Below are positions 25,849 through 34,411 of a DNA stretch of 64,000 nt, piece after piece. The stretch covers positions 75,681 to 139,680 of the forward strand of contig CAJUSR010000006.1 of NCBI GenBank assembly GCA_910588855.1, read 5' to 3'. The stretch is from an uncultured Kineothrix sp. (GTDB lineage: Bacteria > Bacillota > Clostridia > Lachnospirales > Lachnospiraceae). The position numbers were made by a program, and so were the translations under genes. Position 1 is the first letter of the stretch. Every line of letters starts with the position of its first letter. Under the pieces are notes generated by a model, which was given only the letters and a program-made list of their open reading frames with translations, did no database searches and was not told where the DNA came from.

Positions 25849-26748
25849 CTACAGTTTCTTTAAAAAATGCCCGTCCACATTCACGCCTTCGTTTACAACA
25901 ATAAAAGCCTTCGGGTCATATTTCCTAATAATATGTTTCAGCCTGCCCACCTCATATTTGGATACTACCATATACAGCACTTCCGTATTCTCATCCGTAT
26001 AAGCTCCAAGCGCTTTCCATTTTGTAATCCCTCGTTCCATTTTGTGGAAAATTTCCTGTTCCATTTCCGAACAGGCATTTTTAGTTATGATATTTACTTC
26101 CACATTAATATTCTGGGAATGGACCTTGTCCACGGCAAATGCGCTGACTGAAGCGTAAATCAAAGAGTATATCACTGTTTGTACATCAAATAAGAAAAGG
26201 CATATCGAATATAAAGCAATATTTACAATTAAATTTACTTTGCCTACGCTGAAATCCTTCTTCCAACGTATCAGCAAAATACCCAGCACATCCGTACCTC
26301 CGTCAGAACTGCCCATTTTTAAAGACAAGCCGATACCTGCGCCGCACAAAATACCCCCAATCAGGCAAGAAGCCAATATGTCTTCCATAATCGGCACTTT
26401 GGGCACAGTGAAAATAAACAGGAAAAATGACATTGCCGTCACACATGCCACCGTTTTTGTAAAAAATATTTTCCCCAGCTTTTTCATGGCTAAAATAAAC
26501 AGCGGAATGTTAAAAATATAATAAATCAAGCCCGCAATATCAAAATTTTCCAAAGGAAGCCCTGCATAATTTACCAGCAAAGTACGGATAACCTGGCAAA
26601 AACCCATCATTCCGCCGGTATACAGTCCTTGCGGAACTACAAACAAGTTCATGCCAAAAGCATACAACGCAGTTCCACCGATAGCCCCAAGCAGCCTCCT
26701 CGTCTCATAAATCACCATCCTCCGTTCCAGCTTCGGAATTTTACTCAT
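25849..26748 (-). CDS. YitT family membrane protein
   Basis: The protein has about 299 residues. Five or six membrane helices occupy about 12-210 (YAFGMNLFVVPQGLYTGGMMG near the start is the family hallmark; GSSDGGTDVLGILL near 155). A cytoplasmic DUF2179 domain follows (about 210-299, NIITKNACSEMEQEIFHKM...). The function is unknown; the domain pair is typical of YitT/YqfU transport-like proteins. The start at 26748 is placed by GGGAGGA eight bases upstream; a longer frame begins at 26787. Confidence 0.85.
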   Translation of the reverse strand: MSKIPKLERRMVIYETRRLLGAIGGTALYAFGMNLFVVPQGLYTGGMMGFCQVIRTLLVNYAGLPLENFDIAGLIYYIFNIPLFILAMKKLGKIFFTKTVACVTAMSFFLFIFTVPKVPIMEDILASCLIGGILCGAGIGLSLKMGSSDGGTDVLGILLIRWKKDFSVGKVNLIVNIALYSICLFLFDVQTVIYSLIYASVSAFAVDKVHSQNINVEVNIITKNACSEMEQEIFHKMERGITKWKALGAYTDENTEVLYMVVSKYEVGRLKHIIRKYDPKAFIVVNEGVNVDGHFLKKL

Positions 26749-26821
26749 CGATTTGTCCTCCCTAACATTTCCGGCTAAAATCATCAACGTATATATTTTG
26801 TCCGATTGAACAAACTATACC

Positions 26822-26976
26822 ATGCGGCAAATCATCCGATTAGCTGCCGCATAATCAAAGCCCCCGCTGCAAGCAACAGGGTATCAAACTTGCAGCGCTG
26901 CAGAGCAGCGGGGTATTTGACCCTCGCGGCAGTCGCCAAATGTCTGCAAGCAGCCACTTGGCTCGTTGCTCGCGAG
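26822..26976. other. Highly structured GC-rich intergenic element (candidate ncRNA or repeat)
   Basis: At least five successive inverted pairs occur in 155 bp: ATGCGGCA/TGCCGCAT (26822/26844), GCTGCAAG/CTTGCAGC (26866/26889), CGCTGC-AGA-GCAGCG (26896-26910), GGGT/ACCC (26911/26920) and CTCGCG/CGCGAG (26923/26971). It lies between the divergent YitT and DUF3892 genes, just upstream of an AT-rich stretch and the DUF3892 ribosome site. I do not recognise a known riboswitch. A dispersed repeat or structured RNA are the main possibilities. Confidence 0.5.
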
Positions 26977-27020
26977 AATAAAACCATAACAATTATATCA
27001 GAAATAGGAGGTAATGCAAT

Positions 27021-27335
27021 ATGAAAGATAAAATACAAAATACAGAGAAAGATATGCTGACCGAAGCTTTGGCCAGGAATACCTTAGATAATATCCCCAC
27101 CCCCAACAGCGATGCCAAAGAAATCGTTGGCCTTGTGAAAAGCAGTGGAAGAGTCACCGGCTATCAGCTTTCCGACGGTTCCACGGTTTCCAAACAAGAA
27201 GGGGTAGAACTTGCAAGGCAAGGAGATATCAAAGGGGTAGGCATCGCCCACCGGAAAGATACGGAATACCTAAAATCCCTGCCCGATGGCTCGGAAAACA
27301 ATAACTTGAACAATCTGCCTTCCATATCCGGCTAA
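27021..27335 (+). CDS. DUF3892 domain-containing small protein
   Basis: The 104-residue protein carries a DUF3892-type segment (about 30-90: IVGLVKSSGRVTGYQLSDG ... VELARQGDIKGVGIA), a short beta-rich domain found in small Firmicutes proteins of unknown role. The N-terminus is polar and the C-terminal 15 residues are Asn/Ser rich. The start follows AGGAGGTAATGCAAT. The structured element at 26822-26976 ends 45 bp before it and may be its leader. Confidence 0.75.
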   Translation: MKDKIQNTEKDMLTEALARNTLDNIPTPNSDAKEIVGLVKSSGRVTGYQLSDGSTVSKQEGVELARQGDIKGVGIAHRKDTEYLKSLPDGSENNNLNNLPSISG

Positions 27336-27357
27336 GGCACCTGCCATTCCCCTATTT

Positions 27358-29229
27358 TCATTCCGGATTGCGGAGCCAGACCCCATCTACCACCAGACAT
27401 TGAATCTGTCCATAGTCTTCCTCGCCGAAGCCGGCACAACGCTGCCTTGCGGCTTCGCTTTCCGAATCTTCCCCTTCCAAATAAAATGTATACAGTTTTG
27501 GCAGTTCATCCAAAAAGCTAAAATCCATCGCGTCTGTCGTCTCCAGCCTCAAATATTTCAGCGAAGTACATTGTGCCAGTATTTCTTCTATGGATTCGCT
27601 TGTTTCCCCAAAATCCCCTTCCGCATCTTCCTCTTCCTTTTCTTTGACACCTCCGAAAGTGGACGCCCCTTCCTTCTCATAACCCAGTTCATTCAAATGG
27701 GGGAACATACTGAGGTTCAATGTCAAAGAATCCAATTCCTTTAAATTTAAAAGCCATTTCAGGTTCGTCACCGGCCGGGCAGACGTAATGGAGATTTCCT
27801 TAAGCGACGGGCACTCCCCTAATACTTCATAATCGTCCGCACTCCCAATTTCCAACGTTACTTTTTCCAGATTGGGCAACACTGCCAAATCCCGGAATGT
27901 TGTCAAATTACAATCTGCACAAGACCCGTCTACCGTAGTGATATTATTGACCGCCACCTGATCCCGTCCGGGAATAGGGCTCTCCACAAGTACCACTTCC
28001 GTAATCCATGCAAGCTCGCTTGCATAGATTGGACGTTCCATAAACTCTTTTTCCTGTTCCCTTGTCAAATTATAATGAAAGGAAATTTTGCTTCTAATGA
28101 TTCTCTCCCACTCTTTTGACACAAATTCGACTTCCCTGTCTTCCCCTTTTAAAACCGGGTCTTCCTTTATGCCATATTTTCTTTCCATAATTGCAAACGG
28201 ATTATGCAAATCTTCATACGGCCAGCTTTCATACCCTAAGTAAGGACGGTATTTCAAACTGTTCCAAACTTTTTCCCCGCCTTCTTCCACATAAGAAGCC
28301 GCCATATAACGGGTAATTTCTTCAATTTGATACCCCTGCGTATTTTCATCCTCCGGTATGGGGCTATATCCTATAAATTCTATCAGATATTCTTCCCCTG
28401 GCACATAAGCCACCGCACATTTTACCCGTTCCTCCCCAGCCTGGCAAATAAAAGTATAAAAAAGTAAATCCGTTCCGTCTTCTTTTATATAACGGGAAAA
28501 CTCCAATTCGCGGAAATCAATGCCCTTTGCCTGTTCTGCACTGTCCGCAATTTGTTTCTGCATTTCCTCCCATTCATTCCCAACATCGTCTGAAAACATA
28601 CGGTTTTCTGTCACATGGGTATACACCCCAACATCTGCAAATTCCGGCCAATAACTATATTCCAGACAAACCTCCCACTCCGGCCTTCCAGCAATCCAGT
28701 CTGCCGGAACATCATAGGTACATGCCGTAGAGCCAAAACCACCCCGGCTATCCTTTTGCTTTTCTATATAGTGGACTTTGGGAACTGATATCTCCATGCC
28801 CGGGAAAATGAGTCCCCCATCGCCAGGGATTTCCGGGTTCTGCCGTTTCAGAATATCACATGCTTCCCCCTTATCATAATATTCCTGAGCAATTTTCCAC
28901 AAAGTATCCCCCTCTTTTATCCGATAAACACCGGCTTCCGGCGATAAAAGGAAAATATAGTCCTCCTTTCCCCCCTCCTCTATATCCTCCAACAGGGGAT
29001 ACCTCTGATTCCTCATATCCTCTTCCGCCGCCCATTTCCCTAGCCAGTCCGCGTCCTCATCCCCCGGTCCCCCCTCTTCCGTTCCCTCTTCTTTTTCATT
29101 CTCCTTTGCCATATCCATAACGGTCCTTGCCTTCTCTCCCGCCCAGACCGGATGGGAAATTCCACTGCCGGCTATTACAATCCCAAGCATACATAACCAA
29201 AAACTTCGGTATATTCTATTCTTTTCCAT
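27358..29229 (-). CDS. Secreted LysM protein with leucine-rich-repeat-like C-terminus
   Basis: The 623-residue protein begins with a signal peptide (hydrophobic WLCMLGIVIAGSGISHPVWA, cleavage near residue 31). A very acidic linker (about 40-80) follows. A LysM domain (about 100-147, YRIKEGDTLWKIAQEYYDKG ... FPGMEISVP) should bind peptidoglycan. A region of about 280 residues without clear homology follows. The C-terminal part (about 425-600) has LRR-like repeats (LEKVTLEIGS, LKEISITSARP, LDSLTLNLSMFP, LKYLRLETT, LYTFYLEG). It is probably a cell-wall-attached or exported sensor or adhesin; the role is unknown. It is monocistronic and convergent with the DUF3892 gene. Confidence 0.7.
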   Translation of the reverse strand: MEKNRIYRSFWLCMLGIVIAGSGISHPVWAGEKARTVMDMAKENEKEEGTEEGGPGDEDADWLGKWAAEEDMRNQRYPLLEDIEEGGKEDYIFLLSPEAGVYRIKEGDTLWKIAQEYYDKGEACDILKRQNPEIPGDGGLIFPGMEISVPKVHYIEKQKDSRGGFGSTACTYDVPADWIAGRPEWEVCLEYSYWPEFADVGVYTHVTENRMFSDDVGNEWEEMQKQIADSAEQAKGIDFRELEFSRYIKEDGTDLLFYTFICQAGEERVKCAVAYVPGEEYLIEFIGYSPIPEDENTQGYQIEEITRYMAASYVEEGGEKVWNSLKYRPYLGYESWPYEDLHNPFAIMERKYGIKEDPVLKGEDREVEFVSKEWERIIRSKISFHYNLTREQEKEFMERPIYASELAWITEVVLVESPIPGRDQVAVNNITTVDGSCADCNLTTFRDLAVLPNLEKVTLEIGSADDYEVLGECPSLKEISITSARPVTNLKWLLNLKELDSLTLNLSMFPHLNELGYEKEGASTFGGVKEKEEEDAEGDFGETSESIEEILAQCTSLKYLRLETTDAMDFSFLDELPKLYTFYLEGEDSESEAARQRCAGFGEEDYGQIQCLVVDGVWLRNPE

Positions 29230-29401
29230 TATCCTATCCCCTCCGTCATCCTGCCTTTTCTACTGCTCTATCCCCTCTGCACTCCTGACTTTTCTGCTTC
29301 CCTATCCCTTCTATAACAAAATACTGCCTGCAACCCCCTAACATCCTAACCCGCCGCGCATATACTAGTAAAAAGTTTTCCATTTATAAAGGGGTTTTCT
29401 T

Positions 29402-29893
29402 ATGTATCAGTTCACTCCCCGGCTCACGTTTGTCCGCATTCTGGAAAAAAACCGCCCTGCAGCCGTAGCATGGGTTACCGGTAATAACATTTATTCCGAG
29501 TTAAGCGGACTCGTCAAATTTTACGACACCCCCTATGACGGTGTCCTGGTAGAGGCGGAAGTATTCGGGCTTCCTAATGTTTCCACCCAAGTTTCTTCCG
29601 ATTTCTATGCTATGCATATCCATCAATACGGCAACTGCTCCGGTTCCTTTGAAAAAACCGGCAGCCACTTCAATCCGACAAATGCTTTCCACCCGGAACA
29701 CGCAGGGGATATGATTCCGCTGCTGGGAAACCAGGGCTATGCGTGGGCGTCTTTTTACGATAAGCGTTTCACCATCGACGACATTATCGGGAAGTCCGTC
29801 GTCATCCATTCCAGGCGGGATGACTTCACCTCCCAGCCCGCCGGAGACTCCGGAGAAAAAATCGGCTGCGGTGTCATTCGGAAAGAAGACTGA
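29402..29893 (+). CDS. Cu/Zn superoxide dismutase-like protein lacking a signal peptide
   Basis: The 163-residue protein has the Cu/Zn SOD fold pattern with every metal ligand position filled: H72 and H74 (HIHQYGNC), bridging H89 (GSHFNP), H97 and H100 (FHPEHAGD), D103 and H136 (VVIHSRRDD). C79 and C156 match the conserved disulfide. The zinc loop is shorter than usual, with only two residues between H97 and H100. Bacterial enzymes of this class are normally exported, but no signal sequence is visible here. Either it is cytoplasmic or it has another role. The start follows AAAGGGG. Confidence 0.8.
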   Translation: MYQFTPRLTFVRILEKNRPAAVAWVTGNNIYSELSGLVKFYDTPYDGVLVEAEVFGLPNVSTQVSSDFYAMHIHQYGNCSGSFEKTGSHFNPTNAFHPEHAGDMIPLLGNQGYAWASFYDKRFTIDDIIGKSVVIHSRRDDFTSQPAGDSGEKIGCGVIRKED

Positions 29894-29943
29894 ATCATCC
29901 GCATCGGAGCAAGAAACCTGTCTTAGAGGATGCGAAACCTTTA

Positions 29944-31344
29944 TCATTCCATCCGAAAATGTACCGGCTCCAAATCTTCGGTCAAGACTTCCATTTGATA
30001 TTCCGGCAGTTGTTCCAATAAATCATCCAGACACATTCCTGTAGCATGGATTACATCATGCGCCAATACTACCACATGGTCTTTTCCCTGGATAGAGCCG
30101 AGCGCATTGGCTATCAACTGTTCCGGCTTGGGATCCTTGACCGCATCCTCTAAGCTGGCGTTCCAATCGTAATAAATAAAACCCCTTTTTGTCATTTCCT
30201 CCGCAATTGCATTGCAGACCTTTTTATTGTATGCATTCACGCTGCCGCCGGGAAAGCGGAAAAATTTTGCCTCTACACCCGTAACCTCCTTTATCAGCTC
30301 ATATGCTTTTTCAAAATCCTCTACATAGCTGTCCACGCTCTCGTAAATCGCCTTATAATCATGGCTATAGCAATGGATTCCTATCGTATGCCCCTCCTGC
30401 GCAATCCGTTTCGCCATTTCCGGATTCCTTTCTACATTTTCTCCCACAAGAAAGAAAGTAGCCTTTATGTTCCTTTTCTTCAATACTTCCAATACCCTCT
30501 CCGTATTTTCCATATAAGGTCCGTCGTCAAATGTCAGGTACATAGTTTTCGGATGGAAATAAAGTTCAATCCCCTGCACAATCCCTTTCGCCACCTGTTC
30601 CTGATATTCCGGCGACATTAATTTTTCCCTTTCCCCCTGATTGGAAAGGAAACCCGTCTCAATCAGGCAGGAGGGCATAGAAGTTTTCCCTGTCACATGG
30701 AAGTCTGCATCATTCCTCAATTCCCTTGCAGCCGCCCCTGTACTTTTTAATGTCTCCTGATGGATAAGCTGCGCCAGCCTCTTGCTGTCTTTTCCACTGT
30801 TGCTTCCATCATACCATGTTTCAATCCCCTCCACATTACTATCTTCAAATGTATTTTGATGTATGCTCACATAAATATCCGCTTCACAGGCATTCGCATT
30901 CTCTACACGTTCTTCCTTCGCTATATAAGTATCGTCTTCCCTTGCCATAATTACCTGATATCCCATCCCTTCAAGCTTACCCTCTACCAGCTTGGCAATA
31001 GCCAGGTTAATATCCTTTTCATATATGCCGTCTTTTTCACACCCTTCATCTTCTCCCCCATGCCCGGCATCAATGACAATGGCCGGCACTCCCGGCACCT
31101 TTTCTATTTCATCCAAAACAGGAACATTTCCCGATATACTCTCTTCTACTCTTCTTATCTCTTCTTTCCGGTTAGCTTCTGCTTCTACCGCCGGGTCCTC
31201 CGGGGCTGCCAAAGCCTTTACTGCCAGGACAAAGGATGTTGTACCAACCGCTGCTGCCATTAGCAATGCACAGCCAACCCGGATTGCCTTCCTCCTTCTT
31301 TTCTCCCTCTTCTTCATTTGTTCATACGATACTCTTTTGTACAT
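29944..31344 (-). CDS. N-acetylmuramoyl-L-alanine amidase - polysaccharide deacetylase fusion
   Basis: This 466-residue cell-envelope protein has one N-terminal membrane anchor/signal (VGCALLMAAAVGTTSFVLAV, about 23-42). An Amidase_3 domain follows (about 85-270: IVIDAGHGGEDEG, zinc Glu in GIYEKDINLAI, VSIHQN, and catalytic Glu in CLIETGFLSN). A NodB-type deacetylase domain makes up the rest (about 272-460: LTFDDGPY, TIGIHCYSHD, FFRFPGGS, and a terminal VVLAHDVIH). Both active sites look intact, so one protein may cut and deacetylate peptidoglycan. The start is the ATG at 31344 behind AAGGAG, inside a longer frame from 31410. It lies downstream of the two-component operon on the same strand. 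Confidence 0.9.
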   Translation of the reverse strand: MYKRVSYEQMKKREKRRRKAIRVGCALLMAAAVGTTSFVLAVKALAAPEDPAVEAEANRKEEIRRVEESISGNVPVLDEIEKVPGVPAIVIDAGHGGEDEGCEKDGIYEKDINLAIAKLVEGKLEGMGYQVIMAREDDTYIAKEERVENANACEADIYVSIHQNTFEDSNVEGIETWYDGSNSGKDSKRLAQLIHQETLKSTGAAARELRNDADFHVTGKTSMPSCLIETGFLSNQGEREKLMSPEYQEQVAKGIVQGIELYFHPKTMYLTFDDGPYMENTERVLEVLKKRNIKATFFLVGENVERNPEMAKRIAQEGHTIGIHCYSHDYKAIYESVDSYVEDFEKAYELIKEVTGVEAKFFRFPGGSVNAYNKKVCNAIAEEMTKRGFIYYDWNASLEDAVKDPKPEQLIANALGSIQGKDHVVVLAHDVIHATGMCLDDLLEQLPEYQMEVLTEDLEPVHFRME

Positions 31345-31462
31345 ACTCCGATGCTCCTTCCAAAAAAACATGCCCTTACATAACCTATCCTTTTCATTAC
31401 TGTCAATCATAGGTTACACAAGGGCTGCATCAAAGTATCATCATAGTTGCATCAAACTTGCA

Positions 31463-32347
31463 TCATTTTGAAATTTTAATAAATAATTCGTTTATCCCTT
31501 CATAAAACCCAACCGTCACTATCGTATCCCCGTTGCCAATACCGGAAAATACATACTTTTTATAATAAGGCGTAGTTTCCAGCAAAGGATTTGTGGATTC
31601 GTAGGGCTGCGGAGTGCTTATCCCCATATAGTCGCTCCATTTTTCCATGATTCCGTCCGGGTTAATGTCCTCCCATGTAAGGGAAGTCCTGACATAGACT
31701 TCATAAAATTTGCCGCTTTCCGCATCAATATATGCATCGATCAACCGGTTTTCCTTATTGGCATTTTTTTGGCTGTTGGAGAGGCTCAATTTCCAAACGG
31801 CTACGTTATTCCTCGGCTCCAATACATCAATTGCCGAATACAAAACTGCGTTATAAGATGCCTTCTCCACCTTCTTTATGTCCACCGGCAATATTCCCAG
31901 GCTGCCTAACGTATCCAAGCCTTTATTGCATGTTTCATAAATTTCTTCATCCGTAATTTCTTCCCCAGAGGGTCCTCTATGATTAACGACAAAAGCATAG
32001 GCTCCCCCTAATTCCTGGTAATCCACATCCGCCGTGCCGCCCCCTGTCCATGCGTTCTGTTCGCTTCCCGGAAGCGTCTGGCTGCTTAAGCATTGGGAGA
32101 GGATGTACAATCTTTCATTTCCATTCAATGTATACCGATAACCCTCCCCCGCCGTTTGAATTTCTTCCAAATGAGTTTCATTTAAAATAGATTTATCCTT
32201 ATACCCCGCCAAAGCTTCCGGTCCCCATACCGACGCGGCAATCACCAGAATTGCAAAACAAAGGAAGCCGATTGTAAGGGTATCTTTCCGCAACGGTTTG
32301 CCCTGATATCCAATCAACTTATTCCCTATACTTTCGATTTTCTTCAT
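31463..32347 (-). CDS. Membrane-anchored protein of unknown function in two-component operon
   Basis: The 294-residue protein has a short cytoplasmic N-terminus, one membrane helix (IGFLCFAILVIAASVWG, about 26-42) and an extracytoplasmic domain without a family I recognise. It overlaps the histidine kinase stop by 29 bp and has its own GGAGGAAGCGG site, so it is translated with the kinase. By position it may be a ligand-binding or inhibitory partner of the sensor, as in other envelope-stress operons; that is inference. Confidence 0.65.
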   Translation of the reverse strand: MKKIESIGNKLIGYQGKPLRKDTLTIGFLCFAILVIAASVWGPEALAGYKDKSILNETHLEEIQTAGEGYRYTLNGNERLYILSQCLSSQTLPGSEQNAWTGGGTADVDYQELGGAYAFVVNHRGPSGEEITDEEIYETCNKGLDTLGSLGILPVDIKKVEKASYNAVLYSAIDVLEPRNNVAVWKLSLSNSQKNANKENRLIDAYIDAESGKFYEVYVRTSLTWEDINPDGIMEKWSDYMGISTPQPYESTNPLLETTPYYKKYVFSGIGNGDTIVTVGFYEGINELFIKISK

Positions 32348-33755
32348 CCGCTTCCTCCTTCCCCTGATTTGGCAAGGTAAAACCGATACACGTTCCTTTT
32401 CCCGGCTCGCTTTCTATCTCAAGCACGCTGCCGTGAAGCTGCAGGATTTCTTTACAAAGAGCCAGCCCTAATCCTGCCCCGTTCTTGCTTCTGGCGCGGG
32501 ATTTGTCCACCATATAAAAGGCTTTCACTACATTTCGTTGTTCTTCCCGGGGTATCCCCACTCCGTAGTCTTTCACCACAAACCGGTATCCTGTTTCCAA
32601 CCTGTGTCCCTCAACTTCTATCATACCCCCTGCTTCCGAAGCCTTACAGGCATTGTCGATTAAATTGATTAAAACGGTTTTAATCAGGTTTATTTCCGCC
32701 CATACCATTCCACTGTCATAACGATACCGGAATCTCTGTCCCCCGCCTACAAACATATCTTCCAAATAACGAAAAATACTTTCTGCAGAAACATTCTGAA
32801 ATTCCGTCTCTTCCCTCTTTGTCACAATAATATCCAGCAGGCGCAGCGCCATTGCCTCCAGCCGCTTTCCTTCCGTATAAATATAATTGGCGGACATGAA
32901 ACTTTTTTCCTCATCCAGCTTATGGGAACGGAGCATGTCCGCATAACCTATAATTGCTGTCAGCGGCGTTTTTAATTCATGGGCAAAAGCCGCCACAAAG
33001 TTTTCCCTGTCCTGAATCCCCTCTTCCAATTTCCCGATATTCTCTTCCAATGTATTGGCCATATCATTGAAGTCTTTTGTCAGCAGCCCCAGCTCATCGT
33101 CGCTGACCTGTCTGGCCCTGTAGGAATAATCTCCTGCCGCCATCCGTTTCGTGGCTTTTGTCAGCAAACGGATAGGCTTTGTCAGCCACGAGGAAATGAA
33201 ATGCATAATAAGAGTCCCTGCTATCAGCATGGCTATCGTCACCCTGCGGTATACGGAAAACCCCAATTCCCTCTCCCTGAACACATCCGAAATATCCCGC
33301 ATGGTCTCCAGATAAAGGATTCTGTCCAAAGTATCCACCGTCGCCCCCGTCTGCACATAATACCCTTCTGACATTTTGATTACCCGATAGGTTTTTGTGC
33401 TTTTATCTGTCTGCTCCAATAAGGCTCCGTCCGCTTCAAATCCATCGCTTGCATACAAAATCTTCCTGTTTTCATCCGAAATCCTTAAAAGACGGCTGGT
33501 TCCATGCCCGCCCGTCTCCAGATTCGATGCGATTTCCTCTATCGTATTGTCCTGTAAAATATTATATTTTGCGGGTACATTAAGAGCCGCCGTTTCAAAC
33601 GCAAAGCTTAGGATACTGTTTTCGTCCAATGCCTGCTCCACTTCCCTGGCTAACGATGTTTCAAATACATAATTGACGAAAAAATACCCGCTGAACCCCA
33701 ATGCTACCGCCATAACGATAATAGTCCACAGCAGAAGTTTTAAAGAAAATTTCAT
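32319..33755 (-). CDS. Sensor histidine kinase
   Basis: This membrane sensor kinase has 478 residues. TM1 is at about 7-30, an extracytoplasmic domain follows (about 31-170), and TM2 is at about 172-190. After these come a HAMP domain (about 190-245), HisKA with the phospho-acceptor in AAFAHELKTPLTAIIGY (about 260), and a HATPase domain with N box NLIDNACKA, G1 DYGVGIP and G2 GAGLGLALCKE. Its ATG overlaps the regulator's stop (ATGA). The signal is unknown; neighbours suggest cell-envelope status. Confidence 0.93.
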   Translation of the reverse strand: MKFSLKLLLWTIIVMAVALGFSGYFFVNYVFETSLAREVEQALDENSILSFAFETAALNVPAKYNILQDNTIEEIASNLETGGHGTSRLLRISDENRKILYASDGFEADGALLEQTDKSTKTYRVIKMSEGYYVQTGATVDTLDRILYLETMRDISDVFRERELGFSVYRRVTIAMLIAGTLIMHFISSWLTKPIRLLTKATKRMAAGDYSYRARQVSDDELGLLTKDFNDMANTLEENIGKLEEGIQDRENFVAAFAHELKTPLTAIIGYADMLRSHKLDEEKSFMSANYIYTEGKRLEAMALRLLDIIVTKREETEFQNVSAESIFRYLEDMFVGGGQRFRYRYDSGMVWAEINLIKTVLINLIDNACKASEAGGMIEVEGHRLETGYRFVVKDYGVGIPREEQRNVVKAFYMVDKSRARSKNGAGLGLALCKEILQLHGSVLEIESEPGKGTCIGFTLPNQGKEEADEENRKYRE

Positions 33756-34411
33756 TGCGGTACCTCTAAGCGGTATCCTACTTTATATACCGCCACCAGA
33801 TTATGTTCCCATCCCAGTTTCTTCCTCAGGCGCTGCACATGGAGGTCCAACGTCCGGCTGTCCCCGAAATATTCGCCTTCCCAAACCGCTTCATACAGCT
33901 TCTCCCTGAACAATGCCACGTTTTTATTTTTAATAAAAAGTAAAAGCAGCCCAAACTCTTTGTTTGTCAAAACTACCGGCTTACCGTTTTTTGTTACCCT
34001 TCTGGCTTCTACATCCACCACCACATCCCCCGCTGTCAGATGTTGTTCCGTTTTGTTGTAGCGCCGCAAGACAGCCTCCACTCTGGCAACCAGCTCCACT
34101 ACATCAAAGGGCTTTACCAAATAATCGTCCGCCCCCAGCTTCAAACCTTTTACCTTGTCTTTTACCTCATGCTTTGCCGTAATAAAAATAACCGGTACGC
34201 CAAAAGGCCGGATATAATCCATAACATCATAGCCATCGGCCCCGGGAAGCATAATATCTAAAAGAATCAAATCAAAATTTTCTTGCTCAATCCGATTGAT
34301 TGCTTCCAGGCCATCCTGCACGGAAACACAGTGATATCCTGCCGAAGACAAGTTTAAATCAATCAAATCGCAAATCGCCTTTTCATCATCCACAATCAAT
34401 ATCCGTATCAT
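33752..34411 (-). CDS. OmpR/PhoB-family response regulator
   Basis: The 219-residue regulator has a receiver domain with acidic pair D8-D9, phospho-acceptor D52 (LILLDIMLPGADGYD), and Thr and Lys in VIFITAKHEV and LVKPFD. It is joined to a winged-helix DNA-binding domain (about 125-219, DSRTLDLHVQRLRKKLG). The frame extends to 34483, but ATG 34411 precedes the canonical MIRILIVDDEK start and overlaps the upstream gene's stop by four bases. The kinase start in turn overlaps this gene's stop, so three genes are tightly coupled. Confidence 0.93.
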   Translation of the reverse strand: MIRILIVDDEKAICDLIDLNLSSAGYHCVSVQDGLEAINRIEQENFDLILLDIMLPGADGYDVMDYIRPFGVPVIFITAKHEVKDKVKGLKLGADDYLVKPFDVVELVARVEAVLRRYNKTEQHLTAGDVVVDVEARRVTKNGKPVVLTNKEFGLLLLFIKNKNVALFREKLYEAVWEGEYFGDSRTLDLHVQRLRKKLGWEHNLVAVYKVGYRLEVPQ

